This document shows, in pieces, positions 17,047 to 26,337 of a stretch of 64,000 bases of DNA (position 1 is its first letter; each line of letters opens with the position of its first letter). The notes under the pieces were generated by a model that was not told the origin of the DNA, ran no database searches, and worked only from the letters and a program-made list of their open reading frames with translations. A program made the translations under genes and the position numbers. This DNA comes from JACDAN01 sp963834825 (GTDB taxonomy: Bacteria; Actinomycetota; Thermoleophilia; Gaiellales; Gaiellaceae), in assembly GCA_963834825.1 (NCBI GenBank), contig CAWICZ010000007.1, positions 62,001 to 126,000 on the forward strand, in the 5' to 3' direction.

Positions 17047-19323
17047 AGGCGCCGTTCCTCGACCGCTACGCACCGCACGTGCTCGCGGCCGCGCTGTGCG
17101 GCGGCCTCGCCGCAGCGAACGCGATTCGGACGGGCGTCTGGCTGCTCATGGCCTCGCTCACGGCGGTCGTGGTGTCGGCTGCGCTCGAGGACGACCGGCG
17201 CCGGCTTGTCGCGCTGGCGCTCGCCCTGGCACTTGGCGGGCTCTGGTGGGGAGGCGTCCGCCTCGACGCTCTCGACCGGAGCGTGCTCGCGCCGCGGACC
17301 GGCGAGGTGGGGTCGTCGTTGATCGAGATCACCGGGCCCGCGCGCCGAACCCCGTTTCGCCTGCGGGTGCCCGGGAAGGTACGCGAGTTCCGTCGAAGGC
17401 GTGGTCAGTGAAGCAGTGCTTCTGGAGCTTCCACTCGGGCGGGCGCCTCCGCAGGGCGCGCTGATCGAAACCGTCGTCCAGCTGCGTCCCCCGCGGGGTC
17501 CGGCCGACGGCTTCGACGAGCGCGGGCTCCTACGCCGGCGCGGCGTGCACGTCGTCGCCCGCGGGCGGAGCTGGCGGATCGTCGGCCACAGAGGCGGAAT
17601 CGCCGGCGTCGCCGACCGCATCCGGCGCGAGCTTGCCGGCTCCATCGCACCCGGTCTGTCGGGAGAACGGCGCGCGGTCCTCGCCGGCCTCGTCCTCGGC
17701 GAAGAGGAAGGTCTCAGTCAAGAGCTGCGCGACCGCTTTCGCTCGTCCGGGCTCTACCACCTGCTTGCGGTCTCGGGGCAGAACGTCGCCTTCGTCGCCG
17801 GCGGCGTCCTCCTCATCGCCTGGCTGCTGGGGATCTCGAGGCTCGCTGCCGAGGTCGGCGCACTCGCAGCGATCGGGGCCTACGTCATGGCGGTGGGCTG
17901 GCAGCCTTCGGTCGTCCGAGCGGGCGTCGCCGGTGCGCTCGCCTCGCTGGCATGGCTCGTCTCGCGTCCGCGCGACCGTTGGTACTTCCTGCTGCTCGGC
18001 GCGGCCGTGCTGATGGCCTGGAACCCGTACAGCCTGCTCGAGCCGGGATTCCAGCTGTCGTTCGCGGCCGTCGCTGCGATCTTCCTGGTGGTTCCGCGGC
18101 TCGAGGGCGTCCTCGAGGGGTACCCGCTCCCGCGTGGGCTCGCGGGGATCGTCGCGGTTTCCGGCGCCTGTGGGCTCGCCACGGCGCCGATCCTCCTCCT
18201 CCAGTTCGGATCGGTGCCTGTCTACTCGATCCCGAGCAATGCGCTCGCAGCCGTCGCGGTCGCGCCGTGCTTCGGCTTGGCCCTCCTGACCGCGCTCCTC
18301 GACCACCTGTTGCCTGAAGCGGCCGTAGCCGCCGCCTGGCTCAACGGGTGGCTCGCCGCGTACATCGCAGCCTGCGCCCGGCTTGTCGGAGGTCTGCCCG
18401 GCGCCGAGGTGAGCTCCGTCGTTGTGCTCGCGCTCTCCGGGCTTCTCGCTGGCCTGCTCATCGTTGGTGCCAGGCTTCCGGCCTGGCGGCGGCCCGGTTT
18501 CGCCGTCATCGTCGGCGTTGCGGCCGTCGTCCTCGCGGGCTGGAAGCTGAAACCGGAGTCCGCACCTCCACCTCCGGACGGCTTCAGGCTGACCGCGTTG
18601 GACGTGGGCCAGGGCGACTCCTTGCTGCTCCAAGTCCGCGAAGGCGCCGTGCTGGTCGACCAGGGCCCGCCGGAGGCAGAAGTGGACGATCAGTTGCGCC
18701 GCCTCGGCGTCCGGCGGCTCGCGCTGCTCGTGCTGACACACCCTCAGCGCGATCACGTGGGCGGGGCTGCCGAAGTGCTCGAGCGGCTCGAGGTCGACCG
18801 GGTGCTGGACCCAACGCTCCCGGCCGACAGTCCGGACCAGGCAGCGGCACTGGCCGAGGCCCGCGAGCGGAGCGTCCCCGTGGGCACAGCACGCGCTGGA
18901 GTGACGTTCCGGCTCGGTCAGCTTCGCCTGAGGATCCTCTGGCCGGATGGGCCCGGGGCCGCCGGCGAGGACCCGAACCTCCGTGCGACCGTCATCCTCG
19001 CCAGCTACGGCCGAGTCGACGCCCTGCTGACCGCCGACGCGGAGTCCGAGGTCACGCTTCCGCTCAACCCACGGCCGGTGGAGATCTTCAAGGTTGCCCA
19101 CCACGGGTCTGCCGACGAGGGCCTCGGACGGCTGCTCGAGCTGACCAAGCCGCGCGTCGCGATCGTCTCGTGCGGACGGAACAACGACTACGGGCACCCG
19201 ACGCCGTCGACGATGGCGACGCTCGACGCCCAACCGGGGCTCGAGATCTTCCGGACCGACCGCGACGGCCGCGTCGTGATCGAGACGAACGGTGAGCGGA
19301 TCACGACCTGGTCGCAGCGATGA
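17043..19323 (+). CDS. comEC: ComEC/Rec2 DNA-uptake channel (frameshift near 17397)
   Basis: About 759 residues once corrected. An N-terminal membrane pair plus OB-like DUF4131 region, a Competence domain with many helices (LAVSGQNVAFVAGGVLLIAWLLG and following), and a C-terminal metallo-beta-lactamase-like domain (LDVGQGDSLLL, THPQRDHVGG, HHGSADEGLG, GRNNDYGHPTP). It forms the inner-membrane channel for single-stranded DNA in transformation. The reading frame shifts after VREFRR at about 17397; deleting one base of the AA at 17396-17397 joins it to VVSEAVLLELPLG. ATG 17043 overlaps comEA by 4 bases. Confidence 0.88.
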
Positions 19324-19371
19324 CCGCGCAGGCCGCAACGAGGCGTGTTGGGCAGACTAGGCTGGCGTCAA

Positions 19372-20352
19372 GTGTCCGACGAGCCGCTGCTGCCGGTCTA
19401 TCTGCTGACCGGAAACGACCACCCGAAGATCGTGCGCGCACTCCGCCGTCTGCGCGCCCGCTTCGGAGACGAGTCGGTCGAACAGCTCGCAGCCGACTCG
19501 GCGAGCGGCGCCGACGCGGTTGCGGCCTGCAACGCTCTCGGGCTCTTCGCCGGGACCGAGGGAGGACGACTGGTCCTGGTCGAGGGCGTCGAGCGCTGGA
19601 AGAAGGCGGACGTCGACGCAATCAGCGGCTACCTGGCCGATCCGGTCCCGGGCGCGGTCCTCGCACTGGTCGCGCTCCAGGCACCGCGCTCGGACACGCT
19701 TGCCAAGGCGGTCGCCAAAGTGGGGCAGGTCCTGACGTATGCGGCACCGAGGCCGCGCGACCTTCCAGGCTGGGTCCGGGCGCAGTTCGAGGCGCGGGGC
19801 GCGACGGCCGACCACGAGGCGACGCGCGCGCTCGTCGAGATCGTCGGCGACGATCTCGACGCGCTCGCCACCGAGGTGGACAAGGCCACGACCTGGGCCG
19901 GCGGGGACCCGATTACCCGCGCTGATATCGAGGGGCTGGCGACGCCTGCGCGCGAAGCGACTGCCTGGGCGATCACCGACGCCTGGGGCGAGCGTGACCT
20001 CTCCGCGCTGCTCACCGCAGCGGAAGCGGAGCTCGGCCGACGCGATCCCTTCGCAATCTCGACGCGACTCGCATCGCACGTCGCCCTCGTCCGGGCCGCG
20101 CGCCTACTCGCAGCCGAGGGCGTCAACGCGCGAGAGATCGCGAAGCGCCTGAAGGTGCACGAGTTCCGGATCAGGAAGGCGCTCGCTCACGCGGACCGGT
20201 ATACGCAGGACGAGCTCGACGCCGCCGTCATCCGCCTCGCCGACCTCGACGCCGCAATCAAGGGGGCGAGCCGCCTCTCGGGCGAGCTGGAGCTGACCCG
20301 GGCGCTGGTCGATCTGACCGGAGTGCCGGAGCCGTCGCCGTCCGGCGACTGA
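19372..20352 (+). CDS. holA: DNA polymerase III delta subunit
   Basis: About 326 residues from GTG 19372, starting DEPLLPVYLLTGNDHPKI. This matches the delta-subunit N-terminus, which opens the sliding clamp within the clamp-loader complex. The AAA-like fold lacks an ATP site as expected; the C-terminal region (DPFAISTRLASHVALVRAARLL, KRLKVHEFRIRKAL) matches the collar helices. TAGGCT at 19358-19363 lies 8 nt before the start and may be an internal leaderless promoter. It stops 3 nt from the convergent rpsT stop. The position between comEC and rpsT is the same as in Bacillus. Confidence 0.88.
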   Translation: MSDEPLLPVYLLTGNDHPKIVRALRRLRARFGDESVEQLAADSASGADAVAACNALGLFAGTEGGRLVLVEGVERWKKADVDAISGYLADPVPGAVLALVALQAPRSDTLAKAVAKVGQVLTYAAPRPRDLPGWVRAQFEARGATADHEATRALVEIVGDDLDALATEVDKATTWAGGDPITRADIEGLATPAREATAWAITDAWGERDLSALLTAAEAELGRRDPFAISTRLASHVALVRAARLLAAEGVNAREIAKRLKVHEFRIRKALAHADRYTQDELDAAVIRLADLDAAIKGASRLSGELELTRALVDLTGVPEPSPSGD

Positions 20353-20355
20353 GAC

Positions 20356-20628
20356 CTAGGAGTCCGAGTCGGAGCCGGAGGCGATCCGCGCCGCCTGCGC
20401 CTTCTTGCGCGCCGCGGCGTTGCGGTGCAGTGCACCGTGCGAGGCGGCACGATCGATCCACCGCTGGAGCTCCAGATGGGCCGAGCGGATGCGGTCGGCG
20501 TCGCCGTCCTCGACTGCGCTGCTCAGCCGGCGGGTCAGCGTCTTCACCGTCGAGCGGTAGTGCAGGTTCTGGAGCCGCTGCCGCGCCGCGATCCCAACCC
20601 GTTTCTTCTGCTGCTTGATGTTTGCCAT
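20356..20628 (-). CDS. rpsT: 30S ribosomal protein S20
   Basis: 90 residues starting MANIKQQKKRVG, the typical S20 N-terminus, followed by long basic helices (RQRLQNLHYRSTVKTLTRRL) and an AARKKAQAARIA tail. It binds 16S rRNA early in small-subunit assembly. It is inverted relative to its neighbours in an otherwise conserved gene string. A short leader with a GC-rich hairpin precedes it. Confidence 0.95.
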   Translation of the reverse strand: MANIKQQKKRVGIAARQRLQNLHYRSTVKTLTRRLSSAVEDGDADRIRSAHLELQRWIDRAASHGALHRNAAARKKAQAARIASGSDSDS

Positions 20629-20639
20629 GACGTGAAAAT

Positions 20640-20667
20640 GCCCGCTCCTGCGGGCGGCGGCATGGTA
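20640..20667 (-). promoter_or_regulatory. rpsT promoter (-10 TACCAT) and 5' leader hairpin
   Basis: On the minus strand TACCAT (20667-20662) is followed by a hairpin GCCCGC-AGGA-GCGGGC (20655-20640) and ATTTTCACGTC before ATG 20628. The loop carries an AGGA but sits about 16 nt from ATG, too far for a normal ribosome-binding site. S20 synthesis is autoregulated in Escherichia coli; whether this hairpin plays that role is inference. Confidence 0.35.
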
Positions 20668-20746
20668 CCAGACCCCCGAGCCGACCCTCGGCCGCCGCAG
20701 GAGCCGGCGGGATCCGCTCGTATGCTCACCTCGTGGTGAAACGACC

Positions 20747-22345
20747 ATGAGCGAGGCGCAGCAAGCGCCGACCTTCCCGGCGCGACGGCTGGCCTGGTCC
20801 ACGGCCGTCTTCTCGGCCGCGACCGGCCTCTCCCGCGTGATGGGGCTCGTCCGGGAGATCGTGGTGCGGCGCTACTTCGGCGTCGAGGGCGCAGGCATCA
20901 ACGCCTTCACTGTCGCGTTCCAGGTGCCGAACCTCGTCCGCGCGCTGGTCGCCGACGCTGCGCTCTCGTCCGCCTTCGTCCCGGTTTTCAGCGAGTTGCT
21001 CGAGAAAGGCGAGCGCGCCCGGGCCTGGCGCGTCGCCTCCAGCCTGATCTGGATCCTGCTCCTCGGGCTGACGGCGATCACAGCGGTCTTCATGCTTGCC
21101 GCGCCGTGGGTGATGTCGCTGTTCGGCTATGGAAGTGGCGAGGGAGGCGACCTCGCCGTGACCCTCGCGCGCATCCTCTTCCCGACCGTCATCCTGCTCG
21201 GCATCTCAGGGATCGTCGTGGGGATCCTGAACAGCTACGAGCACTTCACCGTCCCCGCCCTAACACCGGTCTTCTGGAACGTCGCCATCATCGTCGGCCT
21301 GCTGATCGGCGTCCCGCGCGCAGGCTCCGAGGACGCCGCGCTCTACGTGTACGCCGGCTCGATCGTCGTCGGCACGGTGATCCAGTTGTTCCTGCCCCTG
21401 CCCTGGCTCTCCGGCCTCGACGGGCGGCTGCGGCTGGCGATCGATTGGCGCGATCCCGCCGTGAAGCGGGTCTTCGTGCTGATGCTGCCGGTGGCACTCG
21501 GACTCGGCTTGATCAACGTCAACGCACTGATTGGGACCCTGTTTGCGGCGCGCTACATCGACCCCGACCTGTCCCCGAGCTCGATCGACGCCGCGTTCCG
21601 GCTCTACATGCTCCCGCAGGGGATGTTCTCCGTGGCGGTGGCGACAGTACTTTTCCCGGCGCTGGCTCGCCTCGCCGCCCGCGCGGATGTCGAGGGCTTT
21701 CGCCGCACCGTCGCGCTCGGCCTGCGCCAGATCGCCTTCCTGCTCATCCCCGCAAGCGTCGTCTCTGCGGTGTTGGCCGAGCCGATCGTCCGCCTCCTCT
21801 ACCAACGCGGTGAGTTCGGCCCGCGCGCGACGGACGTCGTGGCAGCCGCCCTCGCCGCCTTCTCGCTCGGCCTCTTCTTCAACGGCGCGATGCTGATGCT
21901 GAACCGCGCCTTTTTCAGCCTTCAATCCCCGTGGGTGCCGACCTGGGTCGCGCTCGGGAACCTGCTCCTCAACACCGCCCTCTTCGTGGTCTTCTACCGC
22001 GTCGGCACCTGGGGGATCCCACTCGCGATCTCGCTCGCGAACGTCGCCGGCGCCGCTGCACTGCTCTACCTGCTCCGGCGCCGCCTCGGCCGGATCGAGG
22101 CCGGGGAGACCGCGCGCTCGACGCTGCTCATCACCATCGCCTCTGCCGTGTTCGGCCTCGTCGCCTTCGTCGTCTGGTGGGCGCTCGACGAGGCACTCGG
22201 CAGATCGTTTGGCGGGCAGCTGGTCTCGCTCTCGGCAGGCCTCTTCCTCGGCGGGGCCGCATACCTTTTTTCGTGCCGTTTGCTGGGAGTTCGTGAGTTG
22301 AACGCGTTGCTATCGTTGCGAGCCCGCTCCCGCCCGTCCGCCTAA
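20747..22345 (+). CDS. murJ: Lipid II flippase MurJ (MviN family)
   Basis: 532 residues with about 14 transmembrane helices of the MOP superfamily. The N-terminus (AVFSAATGLSRVMGLVREIVVRRYFG) contains the conserved Ser-Arg and Gly-Arg of MurJ helix 1. FTVAFQVPNLVRALVADAALSSAFVPVF and LPQGMFSVAVATVLFPALARLA are family signatures. It flips the peptidoglycan precursor lipid II across the membrane. A TATGCT at 20721-20726 lies 20 nt upstream of ATG. It ends 3 bases before lepA and is probably co-transcribed with it. Confidence 0.9.
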   Translation: MSEAQQAPTFPARRLAWSTAVFSAATGLSRVMGLVREIVVRRYFGVEGAGINAFTVAFQVPNLVRALVADAALSSAFVPVFSELLEKGERARAWRVASSLIWILLLGLTAITAVFMLAAPWVMSLFGYGSGEGGDLAVTLARILFPTVILLGISGIVVGILNSYEHFTVPALTPVFWNVAIIVGLLIGVPRAGSEDAALYVYAGSIVVGTVIQLFLPLPWLSGLDGRLRLAIDWRDPAVKRVFVLMLPVALGLGLINVNALIGTLFAARYIDPDLSPSSIDAAFRLYMLPQGMFSVAVATVLFPALARLAARADVEGFRRTVALGLRQIAFLLIPASVVSAVLAEPIVRLLYQRGEFGPRATDVVAAALAAFSLGLFFNGAMLMLNRAFFSLQSPWVPTWVALGNLLLNTALFVVFYRVGTWGIPLAISLANVAGAAALLYLLRRRLGRIEAGETARSTLLITIASAVFGLVAFVVWWALDEALGRSFGGQLVSLSAGLFLGGAAYLFSCRLLGVRELNALLSLRARSRPSA

Positions 22346-22348
22346 CTC

Positions 22349-24133
22349 ATGCAGCAGGACCGCATCCGCAACTTCTCGATCATCGCGCACATCGACCACG
22401 GGAAGTCGACGCTCGCAGACCGGATCCTCGAGGTAACCGAGACGGTTTCCGGCCGGGAGATGCGGGAGCAGCTGCTCGATTCGATGGATCTGGAGCGCGA
22501 GCGAGGGATCACGATCAAGGCGCAGGCAGTCCGGGTGACCTGGAAAGGCCATCAGCTGAACCTGATCGACACACCGGGCCATGTCGACTTCACGTATGAG
22601 GTCTCGCGCTCCCTCCAGGCGTGCGAGGGGGCCGTGCTCGTCGTCGACGCGGCGCAGGGGGTGGAGGCCCAGACGGTCGCGAACGCATACCTCGCGATCG
22701 AGAACGAGCTCGAGCTGCTGCCGGTCGTGAACAAGATCGACCTTCCGCAGGCGGACCCGGACAAGGCCGCGAAGGAGCTCGCCGAACTCATCGGAGGCGA
22801 CCCCGACGACGTTCTGCGCGTCTCGGCGAAGACCGGCCAGGGGATCGACGAGATCCTCGACGCCGTCATCGAGCGCATCCCCTCGCCCGCCGGCGATGCC
22901 GACGCTCCGCCGCGCGCGCTGATCTTCGACTCGTCCTACGACCAGTACCGCGGCGTGGTCGCGTTCGTGCGCGTCGTCGACGGCGTCTTCGAGACGGGCG
23001 AGCGGCTACTCGCGATGGCCCAGGGAACGCGCTTCGAGACCGAGGAGCTCGGCTTCCTCTCGCCGACCATGCGCGCCGCCGACACGCTCTCCGCAGGTGA
23101 AGTGGGTTACGTGATCACGGGCCTGAAAGACGTCAGCCGCCTCCGGGTCGGCGACACGCTGACCTCCGTCGCGCGGCCCGCGTCCGAGCCGCTGCCGGGC
23201 TACAAGGACGTGAAGCCGATGGTCTTCGCCGGTCTCTTCCCGACCGACTCGGACGACTACCCCGACCTGCGCGACGCGCTCGAGCGGCTGAAGCTGAACG
23301 ACGCGGCGCTCGTCTACGAGCCCGAGACCTCTCAGGCGCTCGGCTTCGGCTTCCGCTGCGGCTTCCTCGGACTGCTGCACATGGAGATTGTCCGCGAGCG
23401 CCTCGAGCGCGAGTTCGACCTCGACCTGCTCGTGACCGCGCCCAACGTCGCCTACCTCGTTCGGACGAACGACGGTCAGGAGGTCGAGGTGCACAACCCC
23501 GCCGAGATGCCGGCCGAGATCGAGCAGGTCGAAGAGCCGTACATCCGCGCCTCCGTGATCGTCCCGAAGGAATACGTCGGTCAGGTCATGGAGCTGTGCA
23601 CCGAGCGCCGGGGGCGATTCGACCACATGGAGTACCTCTCCGAGGAGCGGGTCGTCCTCATCTACGAGCTGCCGCTCGCGGAGGTCGTCGTCGACTTCTA
23701 CGACCAGCTCAAGTCGCGCACGCGCGGCTACGCCAGCTTCGACTACGACATCATCGGGTTCAGGGAAGGCGACCTCGTGCGACTCGACGTCCTGATCGCA
23801 GGCGAGTCCGTCGACGCGCTGTCCCTGATCCTCCACCGCAGCTCTGCCTACGGACGGGGCCGGGCGCTCGTCGACAAGCTTCGTGAGGAGATCCCGCGCC
23901 AGCTCTTCGACGTACCCGTACAGGCCGCGATCGGGTCGAGGGTGATCGCGCGCGAGACGATCAAGGCGAAGCGCAAGGATGTGCTCGCCAAGTGCTACGG
24001 CGGCGACATCACACGGAAGCGCAAGCTGCTGGAGCGCCAGAAGGCCGGCAAGAGGCGGATGAAGCAGGTCGGCGCCGTCGAGGTGCCGCAGGAGGCGTTC
24101 CTGGCCGTGCTCAATCTGGACGAGGGCCGCTGA
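22349..24133 (+). CDS. lepA: Elongation factor 4 (LepA)
   Basis: 594 residues. GTPase motifs are G1 AHIDHGKST, G2 region RERGITI, G3 DTPGH and G4 NKID. After the translation-factor barrel and two EF-G-like domains comes the LepA-specific C-terminal domain (DVLAKCYGGDITRKRKLLERQKAGKRRMKQVG). It back-translocates or remodels stalled ribosomes. Its stop overlaps the hemW start by one base (TGATG). All expected domains are present at usual length. Confidence 0.97.
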   Translation: MQQDRIRNFSIIAHIDHGKSTLADRILEVTETVSGREMREQLLDSMDLERERGITIKAQAVRVTWKGHQLNLIDTPGHVDFTYEVSRSLQACEGAVLVVDAAQGVEAQTVANAYLAIENELELLPVVNKIDLPQADPDKAAKELAELIGGDPDDVLRVSAKTGQGIDEILDAVIERIPSPAGDADAPPRALIFDSSYDQYRGVVAFVRVVDGVFETGERLLAMAQGTRFETEELGFLSPTMRAADTLSAGEVGYVITGLKDVSRLRVGDTLTSVARPASEPLPGYKDVKPMVFAGLFPTDSDDYPDLRDALERLKLNDAALVYEPETSQALGFGFRCGFLGLLHMEIVRERLEREFDLDLLVTAPNVAYLVRTNDGQEVEVHNPAEMPAEIEQVEEPYIRASVIVPKEYVGQVMELCTERRGRFDHMEYLSEERVVLIYELPLAEVVVDFYDQLKSRTRGYASFDYDIIGFREGDLVRLDVLIAGESVDALSLILHRSSAYGRGRALVDKLREEIPRQLFDVPVQAAIGSRVIARETIKAKRKDVLAKCYGGDITRKRKLLERQKAGKRRMKQVGAVEVPQEAFLAVLNLDEGR

Positions 24134-25260
24134 TGGGCGCTGTTCGTCACCTCTACGTCCACCTGCCGTTCTGTGCGCATCGCTGCGGCTACTGCGACTT
24201 CGTCACGATCGTGGGCCGGGCCGGCGACCACGGTCGCTACGTGGACGCCCTCGCCGCGGAGCTCCGGCTCGAGCGTGACGTGCTCGCGCCTCGGCTCGAC
24301 ACGGTGTTCCTCGGTGGCGGAACGCCGACCTTCACCGAGCCGGGTGCGCTTCGACGGATGCTTCGCATGCTTCCGCCGACGGACGAGCTCACGGTGGAGG
24401 CAAACCCGGAGACGGTCACGCCCGCGCTCGCCCGGCTTCTGCGCGAGGGCGGCGTGACGCGCGTGTCACTGGGGGCGCAGAGCTTCCGTCCACACCTGCT
24501 CAATGTCCTGGAGCGGCAGGCCGGTCCGGAGGACGTCCGGCGGGCTTTCTACCATTTGCGTGATGCCGGATTTGACAACATCTCGCTGGATCTCATCTAC
24601 GGAATCCCAGGCCAGAGCGCCGCCGACCTCGAAGCCGACATCGACGAGGCGTTGGCTCTCGGCCCTGAGCATCTTTCGTGCTACGAGCTCGAGGCGAAGC
24701 GCGGGACACGGTTCACGCACGTTCACGGAGTGGAGCTCGAGCGTCAGGCCGAGGCGCTCGAGGGCTACTTCGAGGCCGTCGTCGACCGGCTGACCGCCGC
24801 CGGCTACCGCTGGTACGAGACCGCGAACTTCTGCCGGGCTCCGACGGCCGACGGCGGGCGCGACCTGCGGTCGCGGCACAACCTCGCGTACTGGCTGGGG
24901 CGGGACTACCTCGGGCTCGGGATCGGGGCAGTGTCGACCGTTGCCGGACGGCGTTGGCGCAACACGCCGCGACTCCCCGCGTACCTGGAGGCGCTGGAGA
25001 GCGGTGCGCGGCCGGCGCGTGACGTCGAGGAGCTCGGGCCCGACGTCCGGCAGCGCGAGCGCCTGATGCTCGGATTGCGGCTGGACGAGCCGTTCCGACT
25101 CGAGCCGGTCGCCGACGTCGTCGACTCCGCGGCGCTCGTGCGACTCGAGCAGCTCGGCCTGCTCGTCCGCCCCGCCGGCGGGAACGGCGGCGACGCGCTG
25201 ACGCTCACGAAGCGGGGCCGACTGCTCGGCGACGGGGTCACGGCGGAGTTGCTCGCCTAA
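24133..25260 (+). CDS. hemW: Radical-SAM heme chaperone HemW
   Basis: 375 residues with the cluster motif C-x3-C-x2-C in FCAHRCGYCDF near residue 15, preceded by LYVHLPF, the standard HemW start. FLGGGTPTF, NPETV and SLGAQSF follow the oxygen-independent coproporphyrinogen oxidase-like barrel. The C-terminal winged segment (LGLRLDEPF...LTLTKRGRLLGDGV) is present. HemW inserts heme into respiratory proteins rather than making it. Its place between lepA and hrcA is conserved across many phyla. Confidence 0.93.
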   Translation: MGAVRHLYVHLPFCAHRCGYCDFVTIVGRAGDHGRYVDALAAELRLERDVLAPRLDTVFLGGGTPTFTEPGALRRMLRMLPPTDELTVEANPETVTPALARLLREGGVTRVSLGAQSFRPHLLNVLERQAGPEDVRRAFYHLRDAGFDNISLDLIYGIPGQSAADLEADIDEALALGPEHLSCYELEAKRGTRFTHVHGVELERQAEALEGYFEAVVDRLTAAGYRWYETANFCRAPTADGGRDLRSRHNLAYWLGRDYLGLGIGAVSTVAGRRWRNTPRLPAYLEALESGARPARDVEELGPDVRQRERLMLGLRLDEPFRLEPVADVVDSAALVRLEQLGLLVRPAGGNGGDALTLTKRGRLLGDGVTAELLA

Positions 25261-25263
25261 AAT
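25258..25263 (+). promoter_or_regulatory. -10 element of hrcA (TAAAAT)
   Basis: TAAAAT begins inside the hemW stop codon region and lies 8 nt before hrcA ATG 25272. The following CCCTGCAAATGG is nearly repeated before mtaB (CCCTGCGAATGG). No CIRCE inverted repeat is seen here. Confidence 0.4.
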
Positions 25264-25271
25264 CCCTGCAA

Positions 25272-26309
25272 ATGGAGATCGTCGAGCTCACCGAACGGCA
25301 ACGCGAGATCCTCAGGCGCCTCGTCGAGGAGTACATCGCTACCGGACAGCCCGTGGGCTCGAAGCACCTCGTCGAGCGTGCGGCGCTGAGCGTCTCACCG
25401 TCGACGGTGCGCGGCGAGCTCGCCGAGCTCGAGCGGCTCGGAATGCTCTCCCACCCGCACACCTCGGCCGGGCGCATGCCGACGGAGGAGGGCTACCGGC
25501 TCTTCGCGCAGGGGCTCCTCGACCGGCTCGAGCCGAGGCCCGGCTCGCTGGAGATCGATCTGGCCGGTGCGGGCACCGAGGTCGAGCCGGCGCTCCAGGC
25601 GACGACCGAGGCGCTCGCGCAGCTGACGCGTCTGCTCGCCCTCGTCTCGGCGCCGCCGCTCGAGGCGGCGACGGTGCGCCACGTCGAAGTGCTGGCGCTC
25701 CAACCGCAGGTCGTCGTCGCGGTCGTCATCACCTCGACCGGGGGCGTGACGAAGCGCGTGTTCGCGTTCGACGAGGCGATCGACCCAGGCCTGGTCACGT
25801 GGGCGGCCGAGTACCTGAACGAGCGCACGACCGGCCGCCCACTCGGATCGCGCGGGCTCCGACAGGCCTTCGCAGAGCCGGGGCTCTCCGAGCGGGAGCG
25901 CGCCTTCTTGGAGCTGCTGGCACCTGCCTTCACCGACGCTGCCGGCTCCGAGGAGCAGCGCCTCTTCGTCGGCGGCGCCGCGCATCTGCTCGGCGACGCG
26001 CGATCCGAGGACCTCGACGCATACCGCGCCCTGCTCGGGGCGCTGGAGCAGCGCGCCGCCCTGCTTGCGCTGCTCGGCGAGGCGCTCGGCAGGGAAGGGC
26101 CGTTCGTCCGCCTGGGCGTCGAGCTCGCGCATCCGGGCCTGCGCCACGCCTCGCTTGTCGGAGCCGCGTATGGGCTGCATCACCGGCGGTTGGGCACCGT
26201 CAACCTGCTCGGCCCACTGCGCATGGACTACGAGACGGCGATCCGGTCTGTGCGCGCCGCCGCGCGCGAGCTCTCCCACTTCGTCGAGGAGATCTACGTC
26301 GAGAACTAG
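25272..26309 (+). CDS. hrcA: Heat-inducible transcription repressor HrcA
   Basis: 345 residues: an N-terminal winged helix (LTERQREILRRLVEEYIATGQPVGSKHLVERAALSVSPSTVRGELAELERLGMLSHPHTSAGRMPTEEGYR pattern, residues 5-77), then a GAF-like dimerisation region, ending with LGTVNLLGPLRMDYETAI near residue 312, an HrcA signature. It represses chaperone genes through CIRCE sites. In most genomes grpE-dnaK follow; here dnaJ follows directly. The likely promoter is TAAAAT, 8 nt upstream. Confidence 0.93.
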   Translation: MEIVELTERQREILRRLVEEYIATGQPVGSKHLVERAALSVSPSTVRGELAELERLGMLSHPHTSAGRMPTEEGYRLFAQGLLDRLEPRPGSLEIDLAGAGTEVEPALQATTEALAQLTRLLALVSAPPLEAATVRHVEVLALQPQVVVAVVITSTGGVTKRVFAFDEAIDPGLVTWAAEYLNERTTGRPLGSRGLRQAFAEPGLSERERAFLELLAPAFTDAAGSEEQRLFVGGAAHLLGDARSEDLDAYRALLGALEQRAALLALLGEALGREGPFVRLGVELAHPGLRHASLVGAAYGLHHRRLGTVNLLGPLRMDYETAIRSVRAAARELSHFVEEIYVEN

Positions 26310-26325
26310 CGCCCGAGGCGCTGGC

Positions 26326-26331
26326 TACGCT
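26326..26331 (+). promoter_or_regulatory. -10 element of dnaJ (TACGCT), leaderless arrangement
   Basis: TACGCT is followed after 6 nt (GCGGTG) by ATG 26338; there is no Shine-Dalgarno. Confidence 0.45.
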
Positions 26332-26337
26332 GCGGTG

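Noticed and set aside
25240..25271. CIRCE operator upstream of hrcA
   Set aside because: No TTAGCACTC-N9-GAGTGCTAA-like inverted repeat is present before hrcA or dnaJ.
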